A stretch of 13,292 bases of DNA, taken from an uncultured Oscillibacter sp. Its GTDB lineage: Bacteria > Bacillota > Clostridia > Oscillospirales > Oscillospiraceae. The stretch's first letter is position 1. Each line of letters begins with the position of its first letter. The notes under the pieces are model-generated. The model did not search any database. It was not told the origin of the DNA and saw only the letters and a list, made by a program, of their open reading frames with translations. The translations under genes were made by a program, and so were the position numbers. The DNA lies in contig UQUC01000063.1 of assembly GCA_900544105.1 (NCBI GenBank), positions 1 through 13,292 on the forward strand, read 5' to 3'. Shown here one piece after another: positions 7,008-13,241 of this stretch.

Positions 7008-7610
7008 TTACACACCGCCGAACCGGAACGCCACACCTACCACGGCGGAAAGGCCGATGAACACAATGGGATGCCATTTTTTCGTGAGCTTCACCCAGTT
7101 GGTCAGCACCAGCAACACCGCCGCCAGCACCAGCCCCCGCCAATTCAAGCTGCCGATCAAGGAAAACACCTTCATAATGGAGCCGCTGACGGTGGAGCTA
7201 CTGGCTCGAAACAGTACTTGCAACACCACATCAATGCAGGCGGCGGCAATCAGGCCTGTGGAGGCAGGGCGCAGGCCGTACAGGGCGTTGGAGACCAGCT
7301 TGCTGTCCCTGAATTTTGCCAGCATAGCCGCCACGATGAGAATGACGATAATGGAGGGCGTCACCTCACCCACGGTAGCAATGACGGCGCCGGGGATACC
7401 CGCCACGGTAAACCCCACATAGGTAGCCATGTTGATGCCGATGGGACCGGGAGTGGATTCAGATACCGCCAGCATATTCATGAGATCTGTTTGGGTGTAC
7501 CAGCCGGTAGCGGTGCCAATGTCCTTCAGGAAGGGCACGGTGGCCATACCGCCGCCCACGGCGAACAATCCCGTCTTGAAAAATTCCCAGAAAAGGCGCA
7601 GATAGGTCAT
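7008..7610 (-). CDS. CHR family transporter half-protein (second of pair)
   Basis: A 200-residue membrane protein of the chromate ion transporter (CHR) family, short-chain form with a single domain. Family marks are GGGMATVPFL (19-28) after the first helix and STPGPIGINMATYVGF (52-67), followed by about five hydrophobic segments. Short-chain CHR proteins usually occur as adjacent pairs and are thought to act as heterodimers with opposite topology. The ATG (7608-7610) overlaps the TGA of the partner gene by 4 bp, so an upstream start inside the partner is rejected. Named members export chromate or take up sulfate. In gut Firmicutes the substrate is unproven, and no chromate-sensing chrB is nearby. 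Confidence 0.9.
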   Translation of the reverse strand: MTYLRLFWEFFKTGLFAVGGGMATVPFLKDIGTATGWYTQTDLMNMLAVSESTPGPIGINMATYVGFTVAGIPGAVIATVGEVTPSIIVILIVAAMLAKFRDSKLVSNALYGLRPASTGLIAAACIDVVLQVLFRASSSTVSGSIMKVFSLIGSLNWRGLVLAAVLLVLTNWVKLTKKWHPIVFIGLSAVVGVAFRFGGV

Positions 7611-8152
7611 TTCACGGCACCTCCCTCCAGATTTTTCAGCACAATGCCCGCCAGCGCCGCCAGGAGCACAAACCAAACGGGAGAGAGGTTCAGCAGCGCA
7701 CTCCCAACCATCACCAGTAGGAAAATAGCAAAAGTGCGCTTATCAATGACAGACTTTTTCAGGAGTTTTACCACCGCATTGAAAATCAGCACGCAGACGC
7801 ATACCTGGATCCCGGCAAAGGCATTCTGCACCCAAGCCACACTGGAAAAGTTAGTGATGAGGCTTGCCAGAATACTGATGATCACCAGAGACGGGAATAC
7901 GATGCCCAGGGTGGCGACAATGCCTCCTATCGTGCCCTTCCGCTTCTGGCCAATAAAAGTAGCGGTATTGACGGCGATGATGCCCGGGGTGCATTGACCG
8001 ATAGCATAGTAGTCCATCAGTTCTTCCTCTGTGGCCCAGTGGCGGTCCTCCACCACTTCCCGCTGAAGAATGGGTAGCATGGCCATGCCGCCGCCGAAGG
8101 TCATCACGCCCACCTTGGCAAAGGTCCCGAACAAATCCAGATATTCGTTCAT
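7607..8152 (-). CDS. CHR family transporter half-protein (first of pair)
   Basis: A 181-residue partner of the downstream CHR protein, with the same signatures in the same places: FGGGMAMLPIL (19-29) and GQCTPGIIAVNTATFIG (52-68). The two proteins are homologous but clearly diverged, as expected for paired half-transporters. About five to six hydrophobic segments follow. The ATG at 8152 has AGAGGAG 6 nt upstream and its own promoter (8189-8216). The stop overlaps the next ATG, so the pair is translated as a coupled unit. Substrate not determined; chromate or sulfate are the family precedents. Confidence 0.9.
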   Translation of the reverse strand: MNEYLDLFGTFAKVGVMTFGGGMAMLPILQREVVEDRHWATEEELMDYYAIGQCTPGIIAVNTATFIGQKRKGTIGGIVATLGIVFPSLVIISILASLITNFSSVAWVQNAFAGIQVCVCVLIFNAVVKLLKKSVIDKRTFAIFLLVMVGSALLNLSPVWFVLLAALAGIVLKNLEGGAVK

Positions 8153-8188
8153 TCAGTTCTCCTCTTTCCAACATCAAATCGGAATTTT

Positions 8189-8216
8189 ATTATACTCTTT
8201 CTGAGTAAAAAAACAA
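8189..8216 (-). promoter_or_regulatory. Promoter for the CHR transporter pair
   Basis: A perfect TATAAT (8189-8194, minus strand) with a weak TTGTTT (8211-8216) 16 bp upstream. The -35 lies inside the T-run of the terminator of the preceding gene. Confidence 0.6.
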
Positions 8217-8217
8217 G

Positions 8218-8252
8218 CCCGGCCCCATGTGATACTTCACAAAGGGACCGGG
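8218..8252 (-). terminator. Intrinsic terminator after the ECF S component gene
   Basis: Nine outer base pairs (8218-8226 with 8244-8252, one G-T wobble) and an inner TGTGA/TCACA helix form one long stem, followed on the minus strand by TTGTTTTTTTAC. It lies 17 bp past the stop at 8270. Confidence 0.87.
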
Positions 8253-8269
8253 ACAAGGAAGGCCGAAAA

Positions 8270-8830
8270 TCAGGGAAGCTGAATATGCGTCCGCTTCAGA
8301 GACCGCCGCAGAGCCACGCACAGCGGGGGAGCCAGGATGATGGCCACCGCGCCGTTGAACAGGGACGCGGGGATCTTCAGAGGCAGAGCCGCCGCCGCCA
8401 CGGAAGCGGTGAGACCACCCATCAGCAGGCCGTCATACGCAAAGGACTTGAAGAAATAGAGAATGTAGTAGGCCACACAGCCCAGTGCCGCGGATACGGT
8501 GCAGCGGCCATAGGTGGGCATATCCCGGTCCTTCATGGCCAAGCCTGCTACCATACCCATAACGCCCTTGGTAAGGAAGGTGATCCAACACTCCGGAGCG
8601 TAGGCCGGGTTGGTCAGGTCATAGATGGCGGAACCCAAACCGGAGGCGAAACCGCCCACAGGTCCCAAAAGCAAACCGGACAGGCAGCACATGATATTGG
8701 CCAGAGTGAAGGAGGTGCGACCTCCGATGGCGATAGGCATGGTGATCCGCAGATAGTTGCTGACAAACACCAACGCCGTCATCATGCCCAGCATGGTCAG
8801 CTTATTGACATTCTTCTCATTCCGATTCAT
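8270..8830 (-). CDS. ECF transporter S component, substrate unknown
   Basis: A 186-residue, six-helix membrane protein typical of the substrate-binding S component of energy-coupling factor vitamin transporters. The first helix carries the small-residue pattern used for docking to EcfT (LGMMTALVFVSNYLRI, 14-29). It is followed by the LANIMCCLSGLLLGPVGGFASGLGSAIYDL region (43-72), usual for the family. No ATPase or EcfT gene is adjacent, so it should be a group II orphan using a shared EcfAAT module. Riboflavin, folate and queuosine-type S components are the nearest in style, but I cannot decide among them. The ATG at 8828-8830 has AGGAG 8 nt upstream. The upstream region shows no riboswitch that would reveal the vitamin. 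Confidence 0.87.
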   Translation of the reverse strand: MNRNEKNVNKLTMLGMMTALVFVSNYLRITMPIAIGGRTSFTLANIMCCLSGLLLGPVGGFASGLGSAIYDLTNPAYAPECWITFLTKGVMGMVAGLAMKDRDMPTYGRCTVSAALGCVAYYILYFFKSFAYDGLLMGGLTASVAAAALPLKIPASLFNGAVAIILAPPLCVALRRSLKRTHIQLP

Positions 8831-8861
8831 AAAAAGCACTCCTAAGTTGTTTGTTGAAGCT

Positions 8862-8890
8862 ATCATAGCATGTAATTGACTTTGCGGCAA
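8862..8890 (-). promoter_or_regulatory. Promoter for the ECF S component gene
   Basis: On the minus strand, TTGCCG (8885-8890) and TATGAT (8862-8867) are separated by 17 bp. The leader before the ATG is only about 25 nt, too short for a vitamin riboswitch. Confidence 0.7.
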
Positions 8891-8932
8891 ATGCCAGTTT
8901 TTATAAATTTGATGAGGTCAGTTTTGATAAGA

Positions 8933-8964
8933 GCAGTCCCGCGGCTCAAAGGCCGCGGGACTGC
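8933..8964 (-). terminator. Probable terminator after the SPFH protein gene
   Basis: A 13-bp perfect GC-rich stem (8933-8945 with 8952-8964) with a 6-nt loop, 13 bp past the stop at 8978. The minus-strand tail (TCTTATC) is poor in T, so termination may be incomplete, with read-through towards the ECF gene. Confidence 0.7.
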
Positions 8965-8977
8965 TTTGCTTCACTGT

Positions 8978-9913
8978 TTATGCCTTGGGTTCCTCGGACT
9001 CGAACACGGTCTTGGCACTGGCCGCCAGACCCGCCAAGCCCTGCAATTCACTGGGAATGATGATCTTGGTGGCCTTGCCGTCCGCCACCTTGGTCATGGT
9101 CTCCAACGCCTTCAGCTTCACCACCTGATCGTTGGGAGCAGCCTCGTTCAGCAGCTTCAGGGCATCCGCCGTGGCCTGCTGGACCTTCATGATGGCCTCG
9201 CTCTCTGCCTCGGCCGCCAGGATCTTAGCGGTCTTTTCCGCCTCGGCCTCCATGATCTTCGCTTGCTTGGCGGCGTCGGCCCGCAGGATGGCAGACTGCT
9301 TCTCGCCCTCCGCCACCAGGATCTGGCTCTGTTTCTGGCCCTCGGCCTGAAGGATGGATTCACGGCGCTCCCGCTCCGCCTTCATCTGCTTTTCCATGGC
9401 GTTCTGGATCTCCTTGGGCGGGATGATGTTTTTCAGCTCCACCCGGTTGACCTTGATGCCCCAGGGGTCCGTGGCTTCGTCCAGAATGGAGCGCATCCGG
9501 GAGTTGATGGTATCACGGCTGGTAAGGGACTGGTCCAGTTCCATATCGCCGATGATGTTTCGCAGGGTAGTGGCCGTCAGATTCTCAATGGCGTTCATGG
9601 GGTGCTCCACACCGTAGGTGTAGAGCTTGGGATCGGTGATCTGGAAGTAGATGACCGTGTCGATCTGCATGGTGACATTATCTTTGGTGATCACAGGTTG
9701 GGGGGCAAAGTCCGCCACCTGCTCCTTCAGGCTCACCTTTTTGGCAACGCGCTCGATAAAAGGCACTTTCAGATGCAGGCCTACATTCCAAACAGTGCGG
9801 AACGCACCCAGCCGTTCCACCACGTAGGCGCGGGACTGCTGAACAATGACGATATTGCTGACAACCAAAATCAGGAGCAGCGCAACAAGGATAAAAACAA
9901 TGATCAACTTCAT
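8978..9913 (-). CDS. SPFH/Band 7 domain protein, slipin/QmcA-like
   Basis: A 311-residue membrane-anchored scaffold protein of the stomatin/prohibitin (SPFH) superfamily. Residues 2-24 form an N-terminal membrane segment. The Band 7 domain follows (about 25-175) with family motifs VVERLGAFRTVWNVGLHLKVPF (31-52) and WGIKVNRVELKNIIPP (151-166). A long charged coiled-coil then runs from about 170 to 255. Within it, residues 187-240 are five near-regular 11-residue repeats beginning IL/IM with a conserved A-E pair. Such proteins build membrane microdomain cages and often assist membrane proteases. No nfeD gene or protease is adjacent, unlike many paraslipins. The ATG (9911-9913) has GGAGG 8 nt upstream; a TTG at 9946 is rejected. 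Confidence 0.93.
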   Translation of the reverse strand: MKLIIVFILVALLLILVVSNIVIVQQSRAYVVERLGAFRTVWNVGLHLKVPFIERVAKKVSLKEQVADFAPQPVITKDNVTMQIDTVIYFQITDPKLYTYGVEHPMNAIENLTATTLRNIIGDMELDQSLTSRDTINSRMRSILDEATDPWGIKVNRVELKNIIPPKEIQNAMEKQMKAERERRESILQAEGQKQSQILVAEGEKQSAILRADAAKQAKIMEAEAEKTAKILAAEAESEAIMKVQQATADALKLLNEAAPNDQVVKLKALETMTKVADGKATKIIIPSELQGLAGLAASAKTVFESEEPKA

Positions 9914-9966
9914 AATGAGTACCTCCACTCTTACAGCGGTTTCCAAAGGGCTTGCTGGTTGGTTTC

Positions 9967-9995
9967 ATCTTACCTTATTTTAACCGTCAGCGCAA
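9967..9995 (-). promoter_or_regulatory. Possible promoter for the SPFH gene
   Basis: On the minus strand, TTGCGC (9990-9995) and TAAGAT (9967-9972) are 17 bp apart, about 55 bp before the ATG. Both boxes deviate from consensus. Confidence 0.5.
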
Positions 9996-10041
9996 GCGTC
10001 ATTTCCGCTTTCGCTCCAAATTGCAAAAAAAGAAAGAGAAA

Positions 10042-10068
10042 CGCGGACAGTCCAATGGACTGTCCGCG
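10042..10068 (-). terminator. Intrinsic terminator after the symporter gene
   Basis: A 12-bp perfect stem (10042-10053 with 10057-10068) with a tight 3-nt loop, followed on the minus strand by a pyrimidine run ending in seven T. It lies 50 bp past the stop at 10119. Confidence 0.87.
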
Positions 10069-10118
10069 CTCCCCTTCCCAAAACAGGAAGCATGTATAAG
10101 AGAAGAGAAAATGGAAAT

Positions 10119-11321
10119 TTACTTTGCAGCGGCCTTCTTCTTGCCGGTGACAGCGTCCATGAAGACAGCGATAGCGCCATCGCCAGTGACGTTGCAAGCA
10201 GTACCGAAGCTATCCTGGGCGATGTACAGAGCGATCATCAGGCCGCACATGGTCTCATCGAAGCCCAGCATGGACTGCAGGATACCCAGAGCAGCCATGA
10301 CAGCGCCGCCGGGGACGCCGGGGGCAGCAACCATGGTCACGCCCAGCATCAGAATGAAGGGGAACATCTTGCCGAAGCCGATGGACTGGTTGGTCATCAC
10401 CATAACAGCCATAGCGCAGCTGGTCAGGGTGATGGTGGAACCAGACAGGTGAATGGTAGCGCACAGGGGGCACACGAACTCGGCCATACCGTCAGAGCAG
10501 CCGTTGTTCTTGGTGCACTGAGTGGTGACGGGGATGGTAGCGGCAGAGGACTGGGTGCCGATAGCGGTGGTGTAAGCGGGCAGCATGTTCTTGATCAGAG
10601 CGAAGGGATTCTTCTTGGCAGCGCTGCCGGCCACGGTGTACTGGAACACGATGATGACCCAGTGCAGGACCAGGATCATAGCGAACACCTTGATGAAGGA
10701 GCCCATGATCTCCACGATGGTACCGGCATAAGCCAGCTTAGCGAAGATGCCATACACATGGAAGGGCAGCAGGGGGATGACGATGTTGCTGACCAGCTTG
10801 TCGATGATCTCAGCAAACTCGTTCATCACGGTCTTCATGGTGCTGCCCTTGATGACAGCCATGCCCAGGCCCAGGATGAAGGCCATCAGCAGAGCGGTCA
10901 TAACGCCCATGATGGGAGGCATCTCAATATTGAAGTAACCAGCCAGAACGGTCTCCTCAGCGTTGGCGGCGTTCTCCATGAACATGCCAGCGTGGACCAT
11001 GTGGGGATACAGCAGGGAAGCCACAACGAAGGCCAGAGTACCGGAGATGATGGTGGAACCGTAAGCCACACCGGTGGTAGCGGCCAGGGTCTTACCAGCG
11101 CCGGCGCCCAGGTCAGCAATACCGGGGGCGACGAAGCCAATGATGATCAGAGGGATCACGAAGTTCAGGAAGTTGCCGAAGATGCTGTTGTAGGTAGCGC
11201 CGATGCGGATGATGACCTCACCGAAGGCACCCATACCGGGGGTCACGAAACCGACCACGATACCGAGTACGATGGCGATGACCAGCTTGAGCAACAGGCT
11301 CATCTTTTTCTTTTCTTTCAT
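10119..11321 (-). CDS. Dicarboxylate/amino acid:cation symporter (DAACS) family, probably for neutral amino acids
   Basis: A 400-residue carrier of the GltPh/SstT superfamily with about eight helices and two re-entrant hairpins. Hairpin 1 carries GTQSSAATIPVT (255-266), and hairpin 2 GVPGG (335-339). Helix 8 has D370, N377 and D381 in the D-x6-NVTGD pattern. The position of GltPh Arg397, which binds the side-chain carboxylate of aspartate, is Gly373, pointing to neutral substrates such as serine or threonine. The helix-7 sodium motif NMDGT reads HLSGS (291-295). Four cysteines (269, 275, 284, 287) cluster just before it. The gene follows threonine dehydratase at 84 bp, with no clear promoter or terminator between. 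Start ATG is separated from a strong ribosome binding site by a hairpin (11329-11350). Confidence 0.88.
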   Translation of the reverse strand: MKEKKKMSLLLKLVIAIVLGIVVGFVTPGMGAFGEVIIRIGATYNSIFGNFLNFVIPLIIIGFVAPGIADLGAGAGKTLAATTGVAYGSTIISGTLAFVVASLLYPHMVHAGMFMENAANAEETVLAGYFNIEMPPIMGVMTALLMAFILGLGMAVIKGSTMKTVMNEFAEIIDKLVSNIVIPLLPFHVYGIFAKLAYAGTIVEIMGSFIKVFAMILVLHWVIIVFQYTVAGSAAKKNPFALIKNMLPAYTTAIGTQSSAATIPVTTQCTKNNGCSDGMAEFVCPLCATIHLSGSTITLTSCAMAVMVMTNQSIGFGKMFPFILMLGVTMVAAPGVPGGAVMAALGILQSMLGFDETMCGLMIALYIAQDSFGTACNVTGDGAIAVFMDAVTGKKKAAAK

Positions 11322-11328
11322 TTCTCTC

Positions 11329-11360
11329 GTCCGTGTGATCTCACACGGACATCCTCCTTT
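11329..11360 (-). promoter_or_regulatory. Displaced Shine-Dalgarno with intervening hairpin before the symporter start
   Basis: In mRNA orientation the order is AAAGGAGG (11353-11360), two bases, a 9-bp perfect stem with an AGAU loop (11329-11350), GAGAGAA (11322-11328) and the AUG (11319-11321). Unfolded, 31 nt lie between the Shine-Dalgarno and the AUG, too many for normal initiation. Folded, the remaining spacer is about 9 nt. No other clear ribosome binding site serves this gene; GAGAG close to the AUG is weak. Confidence 0.6.
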
Positions 11361-11405
11361 TCTGATTTTCCTTTTTTCTCTTCTTTTATATCCAGCTGCT
11401 GCCGC

Positions 11406-12596
11406 TTACGCGTCCAGCAGAGAATATCCCTTTGCAGTCAGCTCATCCTTGATCTTCTGCACGTGATCGGCGTTCCGGGTCTCCAGGACCATGGACACCA
11501 CACATGCGTTGACCTCAGAGTTGACATCCTCACGCTCGTGATGGATGCGGACCACGTTGGCACCGGTGCCGCCGACAACATTCAGCAGGTTGGCCAGGCT
11601 GCCGGCACGGTCAGCCAGCTTGGTGGTGATGGTAGCGAGACGGCCACCGTAGGTCAGGCCGCGGGTGATGACGCGGGACAGGGTGGTCACGTCCACGTTG
11701 CCGCCGGAAACCACGCACACAGTCTTCTTGGTGGTGTCGATCTTGCCGGACATGCAGGCAGCCACGGGAGTAGCGCCAGCGCCCTCGGCAACAGTCTTCT
11801 GGACCTCCAGCAGAGCCAGGATCGCAGCGGCGATCTCGTCCTCGCTGACGGTGACGATCTCGTCCACATACTTCTGGCACATCTCGAAGGTCAGGCTGCC
11901 GGGAGTCAGCACATGGATGCCGTCAGCCAGGGTCGCGGCATCGGGCACAGTGGTGACCTTACCGGCCTGACGGGAAGCATACATGGAAGCCACAACGCCG
12001 GCCTGCACGCCGATGACCTTGCAGGAGGGCTTGAGCTGCTTGATGGCGAAAGCCACGCCGGAGATCAGACCGCCGCCGCCGATGGGGACCACGACCTGCT
12101 CCACTTCGGGGAGCTGCTCCAGGATCTCCAGACCGATGGTGCCCTGACCGGCAATAACATACGGATCATTGAAGGGATGTGCGAAGGTGTAGCCGTGCTC
12201 CTTGGACAGACGCTCGGCCTCGCGGGCGGCGTCATCGTAAACGCCGGGGACCAGAACCACTTCAGCGCCGTAGTTACGGGTAGCCTCCACCTTGGAGATG
12301 GGAGCGCCCTCAGGCATGCAGATCACGGACTTGATGCCCAGCTTCGTGGCGGACAGAGCGATGCCCTGAGCATGGTTGCCGGCGGAGCAGGCGATGACAC
12401 CGTGAGAAGCTTCCTCCGGAGTCAGGGAACGGATCTTGTTGTAGGCGCCGCGGATCTTGAAAGCGCCGGTGAGCTGCAGGTTCTCAGACTTGATGTAAAT
12501 GTTTTCGCCCAGCCGATTGGCATTTTCCAGCGGAGTCTTGCGGGCAATGCCCTTCAGAGACTCCTGGGCTTCCTGGATCATCTGTAAAGTTACCAT
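11406..12596 (-). CDS. ilvA: Threonine ammonia-lyase with C-terminal ACT domain
   Basis: A PLP enzyme that deaminates threonine (and often serine) to a 2-oxoacid and ammonia. It feeds isoleucine synthesis or, in fermenting cells, amino acid catabolism. The 396-residue product shows the PLP lysine K47 in GAFKIRGAYNK (44-54), CSAGNHAQG (70-78), the phosphate-binding GGGG loop (173-176), SGGN (297-300) and an ACT domain (about 320-395) for allosteric control. This single-ACT, roughly 400-aa form is common in Firmicutes and also resembles catabolic TdcB; ilvA versus tdcB cannot be settled here. The neighbouring symporter gene favours a catabolic or uptake-linked role. Start ATG at 12594-12596 with AGGGGA 5 nt upstream. 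Codon choice is strongly biased, suggesting high expression. Confidence 0.94.
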   Translation of the reverse strand: MVTLQMIQEAQESLKGIARKTPLENANRLGENIYIKSENLQLTGAFKIRGAYNKIRSLTPEEASHGVIACSAGNHAQGIALSATKLGIKSVICMPEGAPISKVEATRNYGAEVVLVPGVYDDAAREAERLSKEHGYTFAHPFNDPYVIAGQGTIGLEILEQLPEVEQVVVPIGGGGLISGVAFAIKQLKPSCKVIGVQAGVVASMYASRQAGKVTTVPDAATLADGIHVLTPGSLTFEMCQKYVDEIVTVSEDEIAAAILALLEVQKTVAEGAGATPVAACMSGKIDTTKKTVCVVSGGNVDVTTLSRVITRGLTYGGRLATITTKLADRAGSLANLLNVVGGTGANVVRIHHEREDVNSEVNACVVSMVLETRNADHVQKIKDELTAKGYSLLDA

Positions 12597-12642
12597 AATA
12601 ATCCCCCTATTTGTCTATGATTCGAAAACCACAATCAACTAT

Positions 12643-12677
12643 ACTGTCATTGTATGACGGACAGTTTTTGTTTTCAA
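12643..12677 (-). promoter_or_regulatory. Promoter of the threonine dehydratase-symporter unit with overlapping dyad
   Basis: On the minus strand, TTGAAA (12672-12677) and TACAAT (12649-12654) are separated by 17 bp, about 50 bp before the ATG. A dyad with ACTGTC arms (12643-12648 with 12660-12665) is centred on the -10 box, a position where a repressor could compete with RNA polymerase. The short leader (about 45 nt) contains no T-box or riboswitch. Confidence 0.65.
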
Positions 12678-12955
12678 TACACAATTCCGCCAAATGTTCT
12701 TTCAATAAACACGCATTTTGCACAATATTGGCCTGATTATGGCTCTTTTGGGTTTCGTTTTTGACAAGAATGGCGTTCACTGACGGACATTTGTGCATCA
12801 TATCAAAAAGCAGGGGAAAAAGTTCAAGTCACATCGTGCACCTTTTCAAATACGATTCCTTGAAAATACAGAAAGCATTAGCAGGATTTTAAGGCGGCCA
12901 AGCCATCGGCACAGCTGACTGCCGGACAACTCAAGTATGACTGATCCATTATATC
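12678..12955. other. AT-rich intergenic region without a supported gene
   Basis: Between the threonine dehydratase promoter and the tRNA terminator I see no coding region with a ribosome binding site. It is more AT-rich than its surroundings. TGACGGACA at 12655-12663 recurs at 12781-12789 and, with one mismatch, at 12920-12928. TATGAT-like boxes on the minus strand (12797-12802) have no well-spaced -35. Confidence 0.5.
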
Positions 12956-12961
12956 AAAAAA

Positions 12962-12981
12962 CGGCACACTTATGTGTGCCG
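12962..12981 (-). terminator. Intrinsic terminator after tRNA-Lys
   Basis: An 8-bp perfect stem (12962-12969 with 12974-12981), loop of 4 nt, followed on the minus strand by six T. It closes the tRNA transcript, 6 bp after the tRNA-Lys CCA end. Confidence 0.88.
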
Positions 12982-12987
12982 CTTTTC

Positions 12988-13063
12988 TGGTGACCCGGCG
13001 GGGATTCGAACCCCGGACCCACTGCTTAAAAGGCAGTTGCTCTGCCGACTGAGCTACCGGATC
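12988..13063 (-). tRNA. tRNA-Lys (anticodon TTT)
   Basis: A 76-nt cloverleaf with encoded CCA. The acceptor stem is GATCCGG with CCGGGTC (one T-G wobble), the D-arm begins GCTC, and the anticodon stem ACTGC/GCAGT encloses loop CTTTTAA with anticodon TTT. The T-arm has the GGTTCGAATCC core. It is the last gene of the tRNA group. Confidence 0.97.
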
Positions 13064-13120
13064 AGAGTAAAACACTTATTACCTATAAATCACAGGCCGC
13101 GAGGCCGTATTCATGGTCAA

Positions 13121-13195
13121 TGGCAGGGACGGCTGGACTCGAACCAGCGAATGAGGGAGTCAAAGTCCCTTGCCTTACCACTTGGCTACGCCCCT
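13121..13195 (-). tRNA. tRNA-Gln (anticodon TTG)
   Basis: A 75-nt cloverleaf with encoded CCA. The acceptor stem is AGGGGCG with CGTCCCT (one G-T wobble), the anticodon stem AGGGA/TCCCT holds loop CTTTGAC with anticodon TTG, and the T-arm has GGTTCGAGTCC. It is followed after 57 bp by tRNA-Lys with no terminator between. Confidence 0.96.
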
Positions 13196-13201
13196 AAGTG
13201 G

Positions 13202-13234
13202 AAAAAAGAGGGAACCGGGGATACCCCGGCCCCC
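13202..13234 (-). terminator. Terminator-like hairpin between tRNA-His and tRNA-Gln
   Basis: An 11-bp stem (13224-13234 with 13210-13220, including two G-U wobbles) with a UAU loop is followed on the minus strand by UC and six U. This is a complete intrinsic terminator layout, yet it ends only 7 bp before the tRNA-Gln 5' end. Confidence 0.65.
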
Positions 13235-13241
13235 TCATGTC

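Noticed and set aside
7008..8152. Chromate resistance locus
   Set aside because: CHR family membership is clear, but there is no chrB, reductase or metal regulator nearby, so chromate as the natural substrate is not supported.
10092..12587. Very long plus-strand open frame (831 codons) opposite the symporter and threonine dehydratase genes
   Set aside because: It is antisense to two clearly recognisable genes and rich in His, Gln, Asp and Gly, as expected from reading strongly biased sense codons backwards. It also runs through the intergenic hairpin. No domain or start signal supports it.
12607..12801. Possible 64-residue minus-strand protein upstream of threonine dehydratase
   Set aside because: It has no ribosome binding site, spans the promoter and dyad of the next gene, and has no domain-like pattern. 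It could be argued to be a leader peptide, but it lacks a run of Thr or Ile codons.
12878..12947. Short cysteine-containing minus-strand peptide right after the tRNA terminator (begins MDQSYLSC)
   Set aside because: The ATG follows the terminator T-run directly with no ribosome binding site. The longer version of the frame reads through tRNA-Lys.
12597..12955. T-box or other riboswitch before threonine dehydratase
   Set aside because: No TGGNACCGCG-type T-box core or specifier-loop structure was found, and the predicted leader is only about 45 nt.
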